33,061 nucleotides of DNA from Bacteroidota bacterium (GTDB lineage: Bacteria; Bacteroidota; Bacteroidia; Chitinophagales; Saprospiraceae): the NCBI GenBank assembly GCA_006226345.1, contig SBHD01000243.1:1-33061 (forward strand), in the 5' to 3' direction. A program made the translations under genes and the position numbers. The notes below the pieces were generated by a model that saw nothing but the letters and a program-made list of their open reading frames with translations, had not been told where the DNA came from and made no database searches. Shown here piece after piece: positions 1 through 8,475 of the stretch; position 1 is the stretch's first letter, and each line of letters opens with the position of its first letter.

Positions 1-73
1 AGTGTCTACCGTCCTGTACCGGAAAGAAGCCGGTGTTTTTCTGTAACCCTTGTTTTTTCAGCAATCTGAAAAT

Positions 74-108
74 AAAAGTCCCGACTGCGCCTGGCAGCCG
101 GGACTTTT
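74..108. terminator. Bidirectional intrinsic terminator
   Basis: A 14-bp stem with one mismatch (left arm 74-87, right arm 95-108) and a 7-nt loop is flanked by a T-rich run on the right and an A-rich run on the left. It can therefore terminate transcription in both directions. It serves the minus-strand DUF1501 gene ending at 129 and probably a plus-strand gene that ends outside the window. Confidence 0.8.
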
Positions 109-128
109 TGTTTTTACCAGCATGATCC

Positions 129-1712
129 TTACCGGATCTTCACTACAGGTTTGGTTTGCTGCTGGCCATCGGTGATCAGCCGGCAATAGTAGGCACCGGG
201 TGCGAGCTGGCTGGCCTCCAGGTGCGCTTGGTATGTACCGGCCGGCTGCCAGGTATTGACAGGTGTGGCTACGATCCGTCCGGAGCTGTCCAGCAGTTGA
301 ACGAGGGTCATGCCGCCACTGGTTTCGTATTCGAGGGTGGCACTCGTACGGAACGGATTGGGCCAGACTTTAAGCAACGCTTTTCCGGCCAACTGGTTGG
401 CATCATGCACCGAAGTGGATACACAAGGCAGAGAGGCGGGGAAGAGGTTCAGGTACGGCAGGTCGTGCAGTAGGATGCCGGGTATATCTGACTCCGGCAC
501 GCAAAACCAATCGCGTAATACCGAAGCGTACACCGACCGGAAGTCAATTTCCATGGGCAGGTTGTCCAGCACGTTCGGGTTTTGGGGTATCTGCGGATTA
601 GCACCGGTGACGCCACCGGCTACGGATTTGCCAAACAGGAACATCGGCGCGGCTTCGCCATGATCGGTTCCGCCGCTGAAGTTGCTGATGATCCGCCGGC
701 CAAATTCGGAGAAGGTCATGCCGATCACCCGTTCGGCCGTGCCAAGGTAGTCCAGGTCATCCATAAACGCTTTAATGGCATCCCCCAACTGACTGAGCAG
801 ATTGGCATGCTCGCCCACGGTATGGTCATTCGGATCAACCTGTTGGTCGTGGGTATCAAACCCGCCGATGCTCACGATATAGACGCGGGTTTGCAGGCCG
901 CCGGCAATCAGGCGCGAAACGACTTTGAGTTTTGCTGCCAACGGGGTATCCGGGTATATCTTTTGATCGGTGATCATATCCGATGCATCAATGATCGACT
1001 GGGCATATTCCCGTGATTGCTGGGCGATCAGCCGCACGTAGGCCAGCTGCTCGCCTGCCGGTGTGTTGGGTGCGGGATCCTGGACTCCGGCAAGCAGGTT
1101 ATAAAAGTCGCCTGTGCTGGGTATGACATAGCCCATGCCCGATTGCGGCCCCATCAGGGTCAGCGAAATGGAGTTGCCGATCTCGATCGCCAGCGGGTGG
1201 GGAACATCGGGGTTGGGGTAGTCTATCGGGAAGTTGGGGTATTCGTAAGACAGGTAGCGCCCGGCCCAGCCGCTGGGGAAATATTCATCGGCATCGGAGC
1301 CCGACATCCAGATGTCGGTGGCCCGGAAGTGGCTCAGACTTGGGTTGGGATAACCAACGTTCTGGATGATCCGCACCTTGCCGTCGTTGTACAGGCTGTG
1401 CAATCCGCTCAGGGCGGGGTGCATGCCCAGGGTAAGGTTGTTGGTCAGCGGGAGCAGACTATTTTCCGGCAGGAGGACACTGGCCCGGCCATTGTACAAG
1501 TGGTCGTACTGGTCGAGTGGCACCAGCGTGCCCAGGCCGTCGTTGCCACCCTCCAGCTGGATGATCACAAGTACGTGATCGGTATCAATGTTAAAGTCGT
1601 GGAGGAGTTGGGAGTACGGGTTGCTGGCATAGGCGCGAACGCCCAGGCCGCTGAGCAGGGATGGCAGCGCTACCCCGGCACTGATATTTTTAAGAAAATT
1701 TCGGCGTTTCAT
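129..1712 (-). CDS. DUF1501 secreted protein with T9SS sorting tail
   Basis: 527-aa member of the DUF1501 family (alkaline-phosphatase/sulfatase-like fold, function not established). The N-terminus has a twin-arginine-type signal (RRNFLK, residues 3-8) and then a hydrophobic stretch, so export by Tat is likely. Family landmarks visible are QLEGGNDGL (about 52-60), SLSHFRATDIW (about 125-135), a GGFDTHDQQ segment and SEFGRR followed by GTDHG. The last ~80 residues, starting at WPNPF, match a type IX secretion C-terminal sorting domain, so the product probably ends at the cell surface. The start is set at 1712 because the upstream in-frame extension is low-quality sequence and the signal begins here. 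It lies 50 bp behind the DUF1800 gene in the same direction; DUF1800-DUF1501 pairs are a common, uncharacterised secreted module. Confidence 0.9.
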   Translation of the reverse strand: MKRRNFLKNISAGVALPSLLSGLGVRAYASNPYSQLLHDFNIDTDHVLVIIQLEGGNDGLGTLVPLDQYDHLYNGRASVLLPENSLLPLTNNLTLGMHPALSGLHSLYNDGKVRIIQNVGYPNPSLSHFRATDIWMSGSDADEYFPSGWAGRYLSYEYPNFPIDYPNPDVPHPLAIEIGNSISLTLMGPQSGMGYVIPSTGDFYNLLAGVQDPAPNTPAGEQLAYVRLIAQQSREYAQSIIDASDMITDQKIYPDTPLAAKLKVVSRLIAGGLQTRVYIVSIGGFDTHDQQVDPNDHTVGEHANLLSQLGDAIKAFMDDLDYLGTAERVIGMTFSEFGRRIISNFSGGTDHGEAAPMFLFGKSVAGGVTGANPQIPQNPNVLDNLPMEIDFRSVYASVLRDWFCVPESDIPGILLHDLPYLNLFPASLPCVSTSVHDANQLAGKALLKVWPNPFRTSATLEYETSGGMTLVQLLDSSGRIVATPVNTWQPAGTYQAHLEASQLAPGAYYCRLITDGQQQTKPVVKIR

Positions 1713-1762
1713 GATTGGATCGTTTTTGAACAATGGAATGGAATCCGGTTGACCGGGGAGCA

Positions 1763-3472
1763 CTAACAGAGCTGGAATTCTTCCATCTGCAGTACACGTT
1801 TCAGGTAGGCTTGCAGGCGGGTGCGCACAATACCTGCCAGGATCTGATTGGTCGGATCGGCTTCCCATTGTTCCCAGGCTACGGTCCAATATGAATCATT
1901 TGGCAGCCCGGAAAGCAGGATAGGTTTAAGGGAATCTTTGACAGTCTGCGATACGGGCAACCCGAACAAGAGCTGGTGGGTTTCATCCATCAGGGTGTTC
2001 AGGTCGGCCGGATCACTCAGCGTGGAGGCCCAGGCGAGCACGTCGATAAAGGCACGGCTGTTCAGTCCGAAAATGCCCAGGTACAACATATTGTCGATCA
2101 ACTGACCCCGCCGGGGAAGCGTGCCAGTATTGATCCACACTTTATCGAACGTTGGTATCTGGTAATACGCCTGCCAGCCTGCTACATTCGGTGGCTCCCC
2201 GATCAGTTGCAGCATATCGGCCATACGGGCGTTGGTCTGGAAACTAATGGCAAAATTGTCAAACAGGTCGGCATTTCCGGGCAGTTGTACGCCAAAAAGG
2301 CGGAACATTCCCACTACCATATCTACCGGGCTCTTGATCACTGCACCGCGGTTGAGCACATCGAAAAAGTGTTCGCTCTTAAACAGTATATCGAGCACCG
2401 GGAGGATGTCGTAGTTGTTGTTGCGGAACACCTCCGCCAACGGTACGATAATATTTTGCTCGGTAGTGGCATCAATATCATGATACACAAAAAAGCGGTA
2501 CAGCTTGCGGCAGACGAAAAGGGCCGCCTCCGAATGGTCGAACAGCATGTCCAGGAATTCGTCCAGTTCGGCATCGCCCGCTCCCGGACCGCTTTTGCCC
2601 TGGATCAGGCGGTTGTTGTAGAACGAGGAGAACTGTTTGTCGCTGGTGTCATGTTCGTTGGCAAAAAAGAAGGTGGTGAAGCCATCTGTACGCCAGCCGG
2701 TGAGCAATCGCGCAGCGGCTTTTACATCGTCTTCAGTAAAATGGTCGGGGAGGTCTTTCCCGATAACAAAAAGTTCCTGGATCTCCCGGGCGTAGTTTTC
2801 GTCGGGGGCGAATTTGGAGTTGAGGTAACCATTGAGGTAAAACAGCATCGCCGGGTCGAGGGTGATCGCCCGCATCATTGTTTTAAAGTTGCCCAGCGAA
2901 TTGTCCCGCAACACATTGGTGTAGCGGTACAGCATACTGCCAAAAAGTGCTTCGGAAAACTGGATCGGGATGTGGTTGTGCCAGAACAAGGTCATTTTTT
3001 CCCGGATACTCCGGCCACTGTCCAGCATCTGGCGCAGCCACCACGCCCGCACGCTTTCTGCCCGGTAAATTTCGGCACCTGGGGCATAGGAGGCGTCGAG
3101 AAAACTTTCACCAAAAGGCACGTCTGGGTCGGTGAAATTAGCATTGTTATAGTCGTTCACAGGTCCTGCCGGTGGCACGAAGGGTGCATACAGGATCTCG
3201 TTCACGGCCTCCTCCATTGTCTTGCCGGTGAAATGGTCTACATCATTTTTCACCGGTCCGAAGAGTGTCCGGCGTAGCAGATGAAATACTTCATCCTCCG
3301 TCCACGGACCGGTATACGGCGCTAGTCCGGAAGTAGGTGGGCTCGCCTGGCGAGCGGCAAATTTTTGCTCCAGTGCAGGCGAAAGCGGTATCAGTGTCTG
3401 ATCAGGGACAGGGGGCAGGGGGCGAACCGGTTTTTTCAGGGTGAGAAAAGATCGTCGGTCAAGGTGGCTCAT
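1763..3472 (-). CDS. DUF1800 family protein
   Basis: 569-aa protein with the DUF1800 landmarks: LLRRTLFG near the N-terminus, a long helical region, DENYAREIQELFVIG (equivalent to the usual NENYAREIMELFTLG) and LLTGWRTDG. Its biochemical function is unknown. It is first in a two-gene minus-strand operon with the DUF1501 gene. The start at 3472 (MSHLDRRSFL) is preferred to an in-frame ATG 17 codons upstream because homologues, as I recall them, begin close to this RRSF motif. The motif resembles a Tat signal but no hydrophobic segment follows it, so the export route is unclear; it may remain in the cell or be carried by its partner. No T9SS tail is visible. The divergent fecR-type gene starts 98 bp away. 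Confidence 0.88.
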   Translation of the reverse strand: MSHLDRRSFLTLKKPVRPLPPVPDQTLIPLSPALEQKFAARQASPPTSGLAPYTGPWTEDEVFHLLRRTLFGPVKNDVDHFTGKTMEEAVNEILYAPFVPPAGPVNDYNNANFTDPDVPFGESFLDASYAPGAEIYRAESVRAWWLRQMLDSGRSIREKMTLFWHNHIPIQFSEALFGSMLYRYTNVLRDNSLGNFKTMMRAITLDPAMLFYLNGYLNSKFAPDENYAREIQELFVIGKDLPDHFTEDDVKAAARLLTGWRTDGFTTFFFANEHDTSDKQFSSFYNNRLIQGKSGPGAGDAELDEFLDMLFDHSEAALFVCRKLYRFFVYHDIDATTEQNIIVPLAEVFRNNNYDILPVLDILFKSEHFFDVLNRGAVIKSPVDMVVGMFRLFGVQLPGNADLFDNFAISFQTNARMADMLQLIGEPPNVAGWQAYYQIPTFDKVWINTGTLPRRGQLIDNMLYLGIFGLNSRAFIDVLAWASTLSDPADLNTLMDETHQLLFGLPVSQTVKDSLKPILLSGLPNDSYWTVAWEQWEADPTNQILAGIVRTRLQAYLKRVLQMEEFQLC

Positions 3473-3570
3473 ACGCAGATTGTGTTTGGTAGGAAAATAA
3501 AACGAGGCAGGTATCAGCAGCAATACGGCAGGGTATAATTTTTTAGACTATTTAACGTTTACAAGGTTTA

Positions 3571-4488
3571 ATGATGGATAATGGGTTTCCGGATCAGGCG
3601 CTTTTCACCCGATGGGTAAAAGGCGATATATCCGATGCTGAACGGCAGGCGCTGGAGCAGCATCCGGACTATCCTGTTTACCAGCAAGCACTTGAATCGG
3701 CGCGCCGTCGGGAGACCGGTTGGCAGGCATTCCTGGACCAATTAAGGGAATGGCGCCGGCAACTCTTTCCGGCCCGCTATGTCGTTCTGTGGCAGGCGAT
3801 GGCAGTAGCTGCCGTGTTTACCCTGGGCTTTTTTATCTGGACACTCCTGCAGCCGGTATCTACGGCGCCGTCCATCTATGCTACCGCTACAGGTGAGAAA
3901 AAGACTGTTACGCTTCCGGATGGCTCTACAGTCAGCCTGAATGCCGTTTCCTGCCTGGAAGTATTTACCTCTGACTGGGCTTCCACCCGCCGCGTCCGGC
4001 TTACCGGAGAAGCATTTTTTCAGATAAAGAAAGGGCATGCCCCCTTTGTTGTAGAAACATCAGCCGGCACGGTTTCCGTACTGGGTACAAGTTTTAACAT
4101 TCGTTACAGGGGAAGTGCATTTGAAGTGGATTGTTATACAGGCTGGTTGCAGGCCACGGGCAAGTCTGGTGCCAAGCAGGCGCTGCGGGCCGGTCAGAAA
4201 TCGGCAATGCGTATGGAGCGCTGGCAACCGCTGGGGGTAGTAACAGAGTCCTGGCCATCCTGGATGCAGGGAGAGACGTACTGTGGCGATGTGCCGGTAT
4301 ATGAATTGTTCGCTGAACTGCAGCGCCAATACAACATTTCGATCAGTGCATCCGGTATCGAAGGCCGGCGCTTTAGCGGTACGTTCAGCCATGACGATCT
4401 GCCCAGGGCACTCCGGATGGTCTGCGAGCCGTTGGGATTGCAATATGCTATTGAAGGGAAACAGGTGCTGATCCGGAAGAAAGACTAA
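3571..4488 (+). CDS. FecR-type anti-sigma factor, orphan
   Basis: 305-aa membrane protein of the FecR/anti-sigma family. A cytoplasmic N-terminal anti-sigma-like region (1-65) is followed by one transmembrane helix (about 70-93), a FecR domain (about 103-198, with TLPDGSTVSLNA and LGTSFNIR) and a DUF4974/STN-like C-terminal domain (about 240-302). Such proteins normally relay a signal from a TonB-dependent transducer to an ECF sigma factor. Here there is no sigma factor upstream and no SusC/TonB receptor downstream; the neighbours are a divergent DUF1800 gene and a convergent amidotransferase. Two ATGs (3571 and 3574) are possible starts. The family is clear; its partner sigma factor cannot be seen in this window. 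Confidence 0.9.
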   Translation: MMDNGFPDQALFTRWVKGDISDAERQALEQHPDYPVYQQALESARRRETGWQAFLDQLREWRRQLFPARYVVLWQAMAVAAVFTLGFFIWTLLQPVSTAPSIYATATGEKKTVTLPDGSTVSLNAVSCLEVFTSDWASTRRVRLTGEAFFQIKKGHAPFVVETSAGTVSVLGTSFNIRYRGSAFEVDCYTGWLQATGKSGAKQALRAGQKSAMRMERWQPLGVVTESWPSWMQGETYCGDVPVYELFAELQRQYNISISASGIEGRRFSGTFSHDDLPRALRMVCEPLGLQYAIEGKQVLIRKKD

Positions 4489-4498
4489 CCGGTCGTCT

Positions 4499-4529
4499 AC
4501 CAGCGTTCCCCTGTGAACAACCGGCTGGT
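4499..4529. terminator. Hairpin between convergent genes
   Basis: Nested stem: ACCAGC (4499-4504) pairs with GCTGGT (4524-4529), and GTTC (4505-4508) pairs with GAAC (4515-4518), with an asymmetric 5-nt bulge. It lies between the converging fecR-type and amidotransferase genes and touches the stop of the latter. There is no U-tract on either side, so termination function is only plausible. Confidence 0.3.
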
Positions 4530-5344
4530 CAGGCGGCAGGCAGCAGGGTCAGCTGTTCCACTGCATTTTCAATAAAGTTGGGAATTACCGTATCAAAGGT
4601 CCGCTGGATTTTCATCGGATTGGCCAGGTCGCGGATCATCCGGTCGTACCGGGCTTCGCCGTGCTCTTCCACAATCGATTTTTTGCGTTCCGGCTCCATG
4701 AAATACTCCAACAGCCCTGCCGGGTCAGCTTCCGGATGAAATTGTGTGCCGATCATTTCCGGGCTGAACCGGATGGCCATGATCGCCCGCTCGTATTTAA
4801 CATGCGGCCGCAGTTTTTCTAGGCAAAGGACCGCAGCCCCCATTTCCCGGAACCGTTCCTGATTGGGCTGTAGCACCTGGTAGCGGCGAAAGTCGGCGAT
4901 ATAGAAAGGGTCCGGAAGTCCTTCAAAGAACGGTTCTGTCTTGCCAAAGTTGGTTTTGTGTACCGGATAGGTGCCAAACGACATTTTTTCCCGTTGGCTT
5001 ACGGTGCCCAGGCCAAAGTGATTGCAGGCCATCTGAAAGGAGTGGCAGATAAAAAAGCAATGTTTTTTGCGCTCCGGATCCTGTGCCTGCAGATTCCAGT
5101 CCCACAAGCGCTGAATAAGATCAAAATAGCGCGGATACCAGGGCCCGTCGTTCAACATCGGATCGCCCGGCCCGCCGGAAAAAATATATATATCGTACGA
5201 TTGGTCAGGCACTTCATTTTTAGCCCGTACATCAAAGTGGTCGAACCGCAATACATTGGCATAACGGGCCAGCATCTTCCGCAGCATGGGGATGCCCCGG
5301 TTTGATTCACCATTGTACATATCGAGGAGCGCAGCACGAAGCAT
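4529..5344 (-). CDS. Class I glutamine amidotransferase domain protein
   Basis: 271-aa stand-alone glutamine amidotransferase of the GMP-synthase-like class. The nucleophile elbow is FFICHSFQ with Cys100, the oxyanion-strand region is IFSGGPGDPM (54-63), and the His/Glu pair is in QFHPEAD (His203, Glu205), so the triad for glutamine hydrolysis is complete. The start at 5344 (MLRAALLDMYNGE) is chosen because the upstream in-frame extension carries no domain signal. The C-terminal ~60 residues extend past the domain and are charged. No synthetase or ligase partner lies next to it, so the acceptor substrate is unknown. It is not PabA: it is separated from pabB by three genes and lies outside that transcription unit. 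Confidence 0.8.
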   Translation of the reverse strand: MLRAALLDMYNGESNRGIPMLRKMLARYANVLRFDHFDVRAKNEVPDQSYDIYIFSGGPGDPMLNDGPWYPRYFDLIQRLWDWNLQAQDPERKKHCFFICHSFQMACNHFGLGTVSQREKMSFGTYPVHKTNFGKTEPFFEGLPDPFYIADFRRYQVLQPNQERFREMGAAVLCLEKLRPHVKYERAIMAIRFSPEMIGTQFHPEADPAGLLEYFMEPERKKSIVEEHGEARYDRMIRDLANPMKIQRTFDTVIPNFIENAVEQLTLLPAA

Positions 5345-5617
5345 AGGCAAAAGCGTGGGTAATGGTAGGTTTCTGGGAAAAAAACGGTTGGACGCACAGC
5401 AGGGTTGCACCGGCTGTATGTAGTAACATATCAATAACGATTAGGGAATGGGGTATGATCGGCTCGGCAAACCGAAAATCGGGACGGGAACACAAAGGTC
5501 GGAATTCCGCCATCGTTATTTTGCTTCCAAGTCCATATTTTTACCGCCGAATTTTTTACCCGGTCCGGTTCCTGTGTATTCTGATAGCAGGAAGGGGCTT
5601 TATCCACTTTTCCGGAC

Positions 5618-6100
5618 ATGGATTTTGTATCTGAAAAAATTATTGATGCGGTCATTGACAACCTGGACAACCTGAGTGATGACCAGTATGAAAAACAGAT
5701 GGAGCAGTTTTCGGCTGCACAGCCGGTATTAGTCGCCTATCTGTTCAATGAAGATAATTTTCACCTGCTCACGGAGGATGAAAAAGGGTACCTGCGCTAT
5801 CTGGCCCTGATCGCCTGGGTCGCTAACCAAAAAGTAAACGGACCCGTTGAGCCGGTAAGCGAAGAAGTGATCGGGCAGGCAGAAGAGGCCAACTATGCGA
5901 TCCTGGAAGCAAGCACGGCCAAGCGGTTCCGCGAACGGCTGGACGGCTTTTTTGAGCATACCCCACAGGAAGACCTGCTGGCCTTTGCCGAAGAGGCGGT
6001 GCTGGAGGATGAAGACGACCCCGAGGCCTTGGTTACCCGGGAAGGCCGGGAACTGATCTTCGTCGCGTTAAAGACCGTTATTGACGTGCTTACGCAATGA
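5618..6100 (+). CDS. Acidic conserved-looking hypothetical protein
   Basis: 160-aa, strongly acidic, predicted all-helical cytoplasmic protein with no signal peptide or membrane segment. I do not recognise a named family. The sequence looks genuinely coding: amphipathic helices, a negatively charged linker (EDEDDPEAL, about 131-139) and no low-complexity junk. It follows a 273-bp spacer that separates it from the divergent amidotransferase gene, and it precedes the cytochrome c peroxidase gene by 99 bp. That second gene appears to have its own promoter (6186-6193), so the two need not be one operon. Function unknown. Confidence 0.75.
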   Translation: MDFVSEKIIDAVIDNLDNLSDDQYEKQMEQFSAAQPVLVAYLFNEDNFHLLTEDEKGYLRYLALIAWVANQKVNGPVEPVSEEVIGQAEEANYAILEASTAKRFRERLDGFFEHTPQEDLLAFAEEAVLEDEDDPEALVTREGRELIFVALKTVIDVLTQ

Positions 6101-6185
6101 TCACCCGGGCCGGGATATGATCAGTTACATGGTTAAGAATGATTAAAACCCCTTTTGAATGTAGGGGTGACCCCGGAGGCTGCGC

Positions 6186-6193
6186 TATCTTTG
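6186..6193 (+). promoter_or_regulatory. TAnnTTTG -7 element of the peroxidase gene
   Basis: TATCTTTG is an exact match to the Bacteroidota -7 consensus TAnnTTTG and ends 6 nt before the ATG at 6200. With a start point a few bases downstream of the element, the transcript would be leaderless or nearly so. No convincing -33 TTG lies at the usual spacing; the nearest upstream TTG is about 28 nt away. Confidence 0.5.
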
Positions 6194-6199
6194 CGGCAT

Positions 6200-7150
6200 A
6201 TGAATCGCTTTCTGTACATAATTGTTTTCCTGTTCGGGCTTCTTTTACTGGGCGCCGGGTTTCAACCGGCAATGAATGGTCCTTTGGTGAATGAAGACCT
6301 GGGCCGTTTATTGTTTGAAGACCCGATCCTGTCGTCAGACCAGACCGTGAGTTGTGCTACCTGCCACATTCCGGCTTATGCTTTTTCCGACACGTCGGCA
6401 GTCAGTATGGGGGTCTATGGCCAGAAAGGAACCCGGAATACCCCCGCCATTACCAATATGAGCGCACGCTCGGCCTTTTTCTGGGATGGCCGTGCAGGTA
6501 CTCTGGAAATGCAGGTCGTCCAACCGATCGAAAACCCGGTGGAAATGAACCTGCCCCTGCCGGAGGCACTGACGCGACTTCAGGGAAGTGCCCGGTACAG
6601 GGGCTATTTTGAGGCGATCTACGGCCGGCTGCCCGACACCCTGACCCTGGCCGATGCATTGGCATCCTTCGTTCGTACCCTGGAAACCGGCAACTCTCCG
6701 TTTGACCGGTGGATGCAGGGCGACGCATCGGCTATAAGTGCGTCAGCTCGCCGCGGACACCGGATCTTTATTAACAAGGGGAAATGCTTCGATTGCCATT
6801 TCAGCCCGGACTTTACCGGCGATGAATTTCGCAATATCGGCCTGTATGATGGAGTAATGGATAAGGACCCCGGCCGGTTTGCTGTTACCCGGGACTCCTC
6901 CGACCTGGGTAAATTTAAGGTGCCGGGCTTGCGCAATGTAGCAGTCACCGGTCCGTACATGCACGATGGCTCGTTTAAAACCCTGCGGGAGGTGATCGAT
7001 TATTACGACAATCCTAATGCATTCAAACCACATGCCTTATTCCGCGATACCCTTCTTGCCAGGCCGCTGGGCCTGACTGAGGAGGAGAAGCAGGACCTGG
7101 AGGCATTTCTGGAGGCGCTGACAGACGATCGTTTTACCCGCCGGAAGTAA
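6200..7150 (+). CDS. Di-heme cytochrome c peroxidase family protein
   Basis: 316-aa exported di-heme protein of the bacterial cytochrome c peroxidase/MauG family. It has an N-terminal hydrophobic signal or anchor (about 4-20), a first heme motif CATCH (52-56), a second heme motif CFDCH (196-200), the conserved GTRNTPAITN and FFWDGRAGTLEMQ segments, and GPYMHDG near 251-257. These proteins usually reduce H2O2 with electrons from periplasmic cytochromes, or carry out related oxidative chemistry in the periplasm. The length fits the family. The start at 6200 is chosen over an upstream TTG because the signal sequence and the -7 element fit it. Its 3' end overlaps that of the convergent pabB gene by 17 bp. 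Confidence 0.9.
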   Translation: MNRFLYIIVFLFGLLLLGAGFQPAMNGPLVNEDLGRLLFEDPILSSDQTVSCATCHIPAYAFSDTSAVSMGVYGQKGTRNTPAITNMSARSAFFWDGRAGTLEMQVVQPIENPVEMNLPLPEALTRLQGSARYRGYFEAIYGRLPDTLTLADALASFVRTLETGNSPFDRWMQGDASAISASARRGHRIFINKGKCFDCHFSPDFTGDEFRNIGLYDGVMDKDPGRFAVTRDSSDLGKFKVPGLRNVAVTGPYMHDGSFKTLREVIDYYDNPNAFKPHALFRDTLLARPLGLTEEEKQDLEAFLEALTDDRFTRRK

Positions 7151-8465
7151 TCTGGGAGTTGTTCAGGCCGAGGGCCTGCAGCATGGCGTTTGCCTTTATA
7201 AGGCATTCTTCATATTCCAGTTCCGGCACTGAATCGTACACGATCGCCCCTCCTACGGGGCAGGAAAGATAGCCGGTAGCAGCATTGTAAAGTATGCTGC
7301 GGATCACCACATTGAAATCGAAATCACCATCGGGGGAAAAATACCCGACGGCGCCGGAAAAGAGCCCCCGGCGGCTATGCTCATATTGCTCAATAAGTTC
7401 CATGGCCCGCACTTTGGGCGCACCGGTCATGCTACCCATCGGGAAAGCATCGCGTAATGCCAGCACAGGATGGGTGCCCGGCCGTAGAGTACCTTCAACT
7501 GTGGAGATCATTTGGTGAACGGTCTGGAACGAATAAATACCAAACAATTCGGTTACCCGTACAGAGCCAGGCAGGCAATGCCGGACCAGGTCATTGCGCA
7601 CCAGGTCTACGATCATCACATTTTCGGCCCGGTCTTTTGTGCTGTTAAAAAGATCCTCCCGGATAAGGCGGTCAGCTTCTGGGTCGTGCAGATGCCGGCG
7701 CCGGGTGCCCTTGATCGGTTGCGACAGCACAGTGTCGGCTTCTTTGCGCAGAAACCGTTCCGGGCTGGCACAGAGTAAAAATTGTTGCCGGTGGCGTAAA
7801 TAGGCGGAAAATGGCGCATTAGCAATTTGGTTGAGGCGGCGGAAGGTCCGGCAAGGCCGGATGGATGCCTGTTCTGCAAAAAACTCCTGACACAAATTCA
7901 GCTCATAAATGTCGCCTTCCATGATATGTTGGCGGACGGCATCCACAGTTTGTAAATACACGGACTTCGGCAACCGGGGGCGGAGGGGCGGTACTACGTC
8001 ATTTGGCTCGTCCGGGCTGCCGGTTCTGTCTTGTTCGATCTCGGCCAGCACCTGCTCGGCAGAACCATCCAAAGTGTGTATTTCGAGAACATATTGCCCG
8101 GCCATGCGCCGTATTCCGGCCACGTGAACCGGCTGGAAAAAGAGCAGGTCCGGGAATGCAATGCCATCGGGATGGTTGGAAAAGAGTTTTTCCACTTCGT
8201 TTTTCAGGTCATACCCGAAGAAGCCGAAAAGCCAGTCCTGTTTCCGGTTGTAAAAGTGTTGAAGTCCGGAGAAGGCCTGACCGGCTGTGGCTTCGACGGT
8301 ATCTGCTATTCCCGCTGCCGCCAGACATTCCCAGGTACTGTTCTGCAGATCAGGATAACTATTGCTGTCGAGATATACCCCGGTAGCATGGGTGTCCACC
8401 CAGGCCAGCAGCCGGTTTTTTATGCCGGCCAGGTCGGTTACCGGGAATTGCGCGGATTGACGCAT
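7134..8465 (-). CDS. pabB: Aminodeoxychorismate synthase component I
   Basis: 443-aa chorismate-binding enzyme. It converts chorismate plus ammonia to 4-amino-4-deoxychorismate, the first step of p-aminobenzoate and folate synthesis. The motif QPIKGTRRR contains Lys252, the lysine that separates PabB from TrpE (which has Ala there). Other landmarks are the SPERFLR segment, IVDLVRNDL (285-293) and the C-terminal chorismate-binding core with GSMTGAPK (344-351) and CPVGGAIVYDS. No pabA or pabC lies adjacent, so the amidotransferase subunit must be encoded elsewhere. The gene follows the yigZ-like gene by 10 bp in the same direction, indicating an operon. The spacer contains a run of seven C on the coding strand. 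Confidence 0.93.
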   Translation of the reverse strand: MRQSAQFPVTDLAGIKNRLLAWVDTHATGVYLDSNSYPDLQNSTWECLAAAGIADTVEATAGQAFSGLQHFYNRKQDWLFGFFGYDLKNEVEKLFSNHPDGIAFPDLLFFQPVHVAGIRRMAGQYVLEIHTLDGSAEQVLAEIEQDRTGSPDEPNDVVPPLRPRLPKSVYLQTVDAVRQHIMEGDIYELNLCQEFFAEQASIRPCRTFRRLNQIANAPFSAYLRHRQQFLLCASPERFLRKEADTVLSQPIKGTRRRHLHDPEADRLIREDLFNSTKDRAENVMIVDLVRNDLVRHCLPGSVRVTELFGIYSFQTVHQMISTVEGTLRPGTHPVLALRDAFPMGSMTGAPKVRAMELIEQYEHSRRGLFSGAVGYFSPDGDFDFNVVIRSILYNAATGYLSCPVGGAIVYDSVPELEYEECLIKANAMLQALGLNNSQITSGG

Positions 8466-8475
8466 AGGGGGGGAG

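Noticed and set aside
1976-3277. 433-codon plus-strand frame
   Set aside because: Antisense shadow of the DUF1800 gene; no domain logic, and the opposite strand has clear family motifs.
4529-5344. Amidotransferase as the PabA partner of pabB
   Set aside because: Separate transcription unit three genes away, and the sequence is GMP-synthase-like with extra C-terminal residues rather than PabA/TrpG-like.
5345-5617. Short frames in the amidotransferase-hypothetical spacer
   Set aside because: They overlap one another in several frames, have no protein-like composition and extend into flanking genes.
8467-8473. Run of seven G as a phase-variation tract
   Set aside because: Short, non-coding, and neither flanking gene is a surface antigen or modification enzyme.
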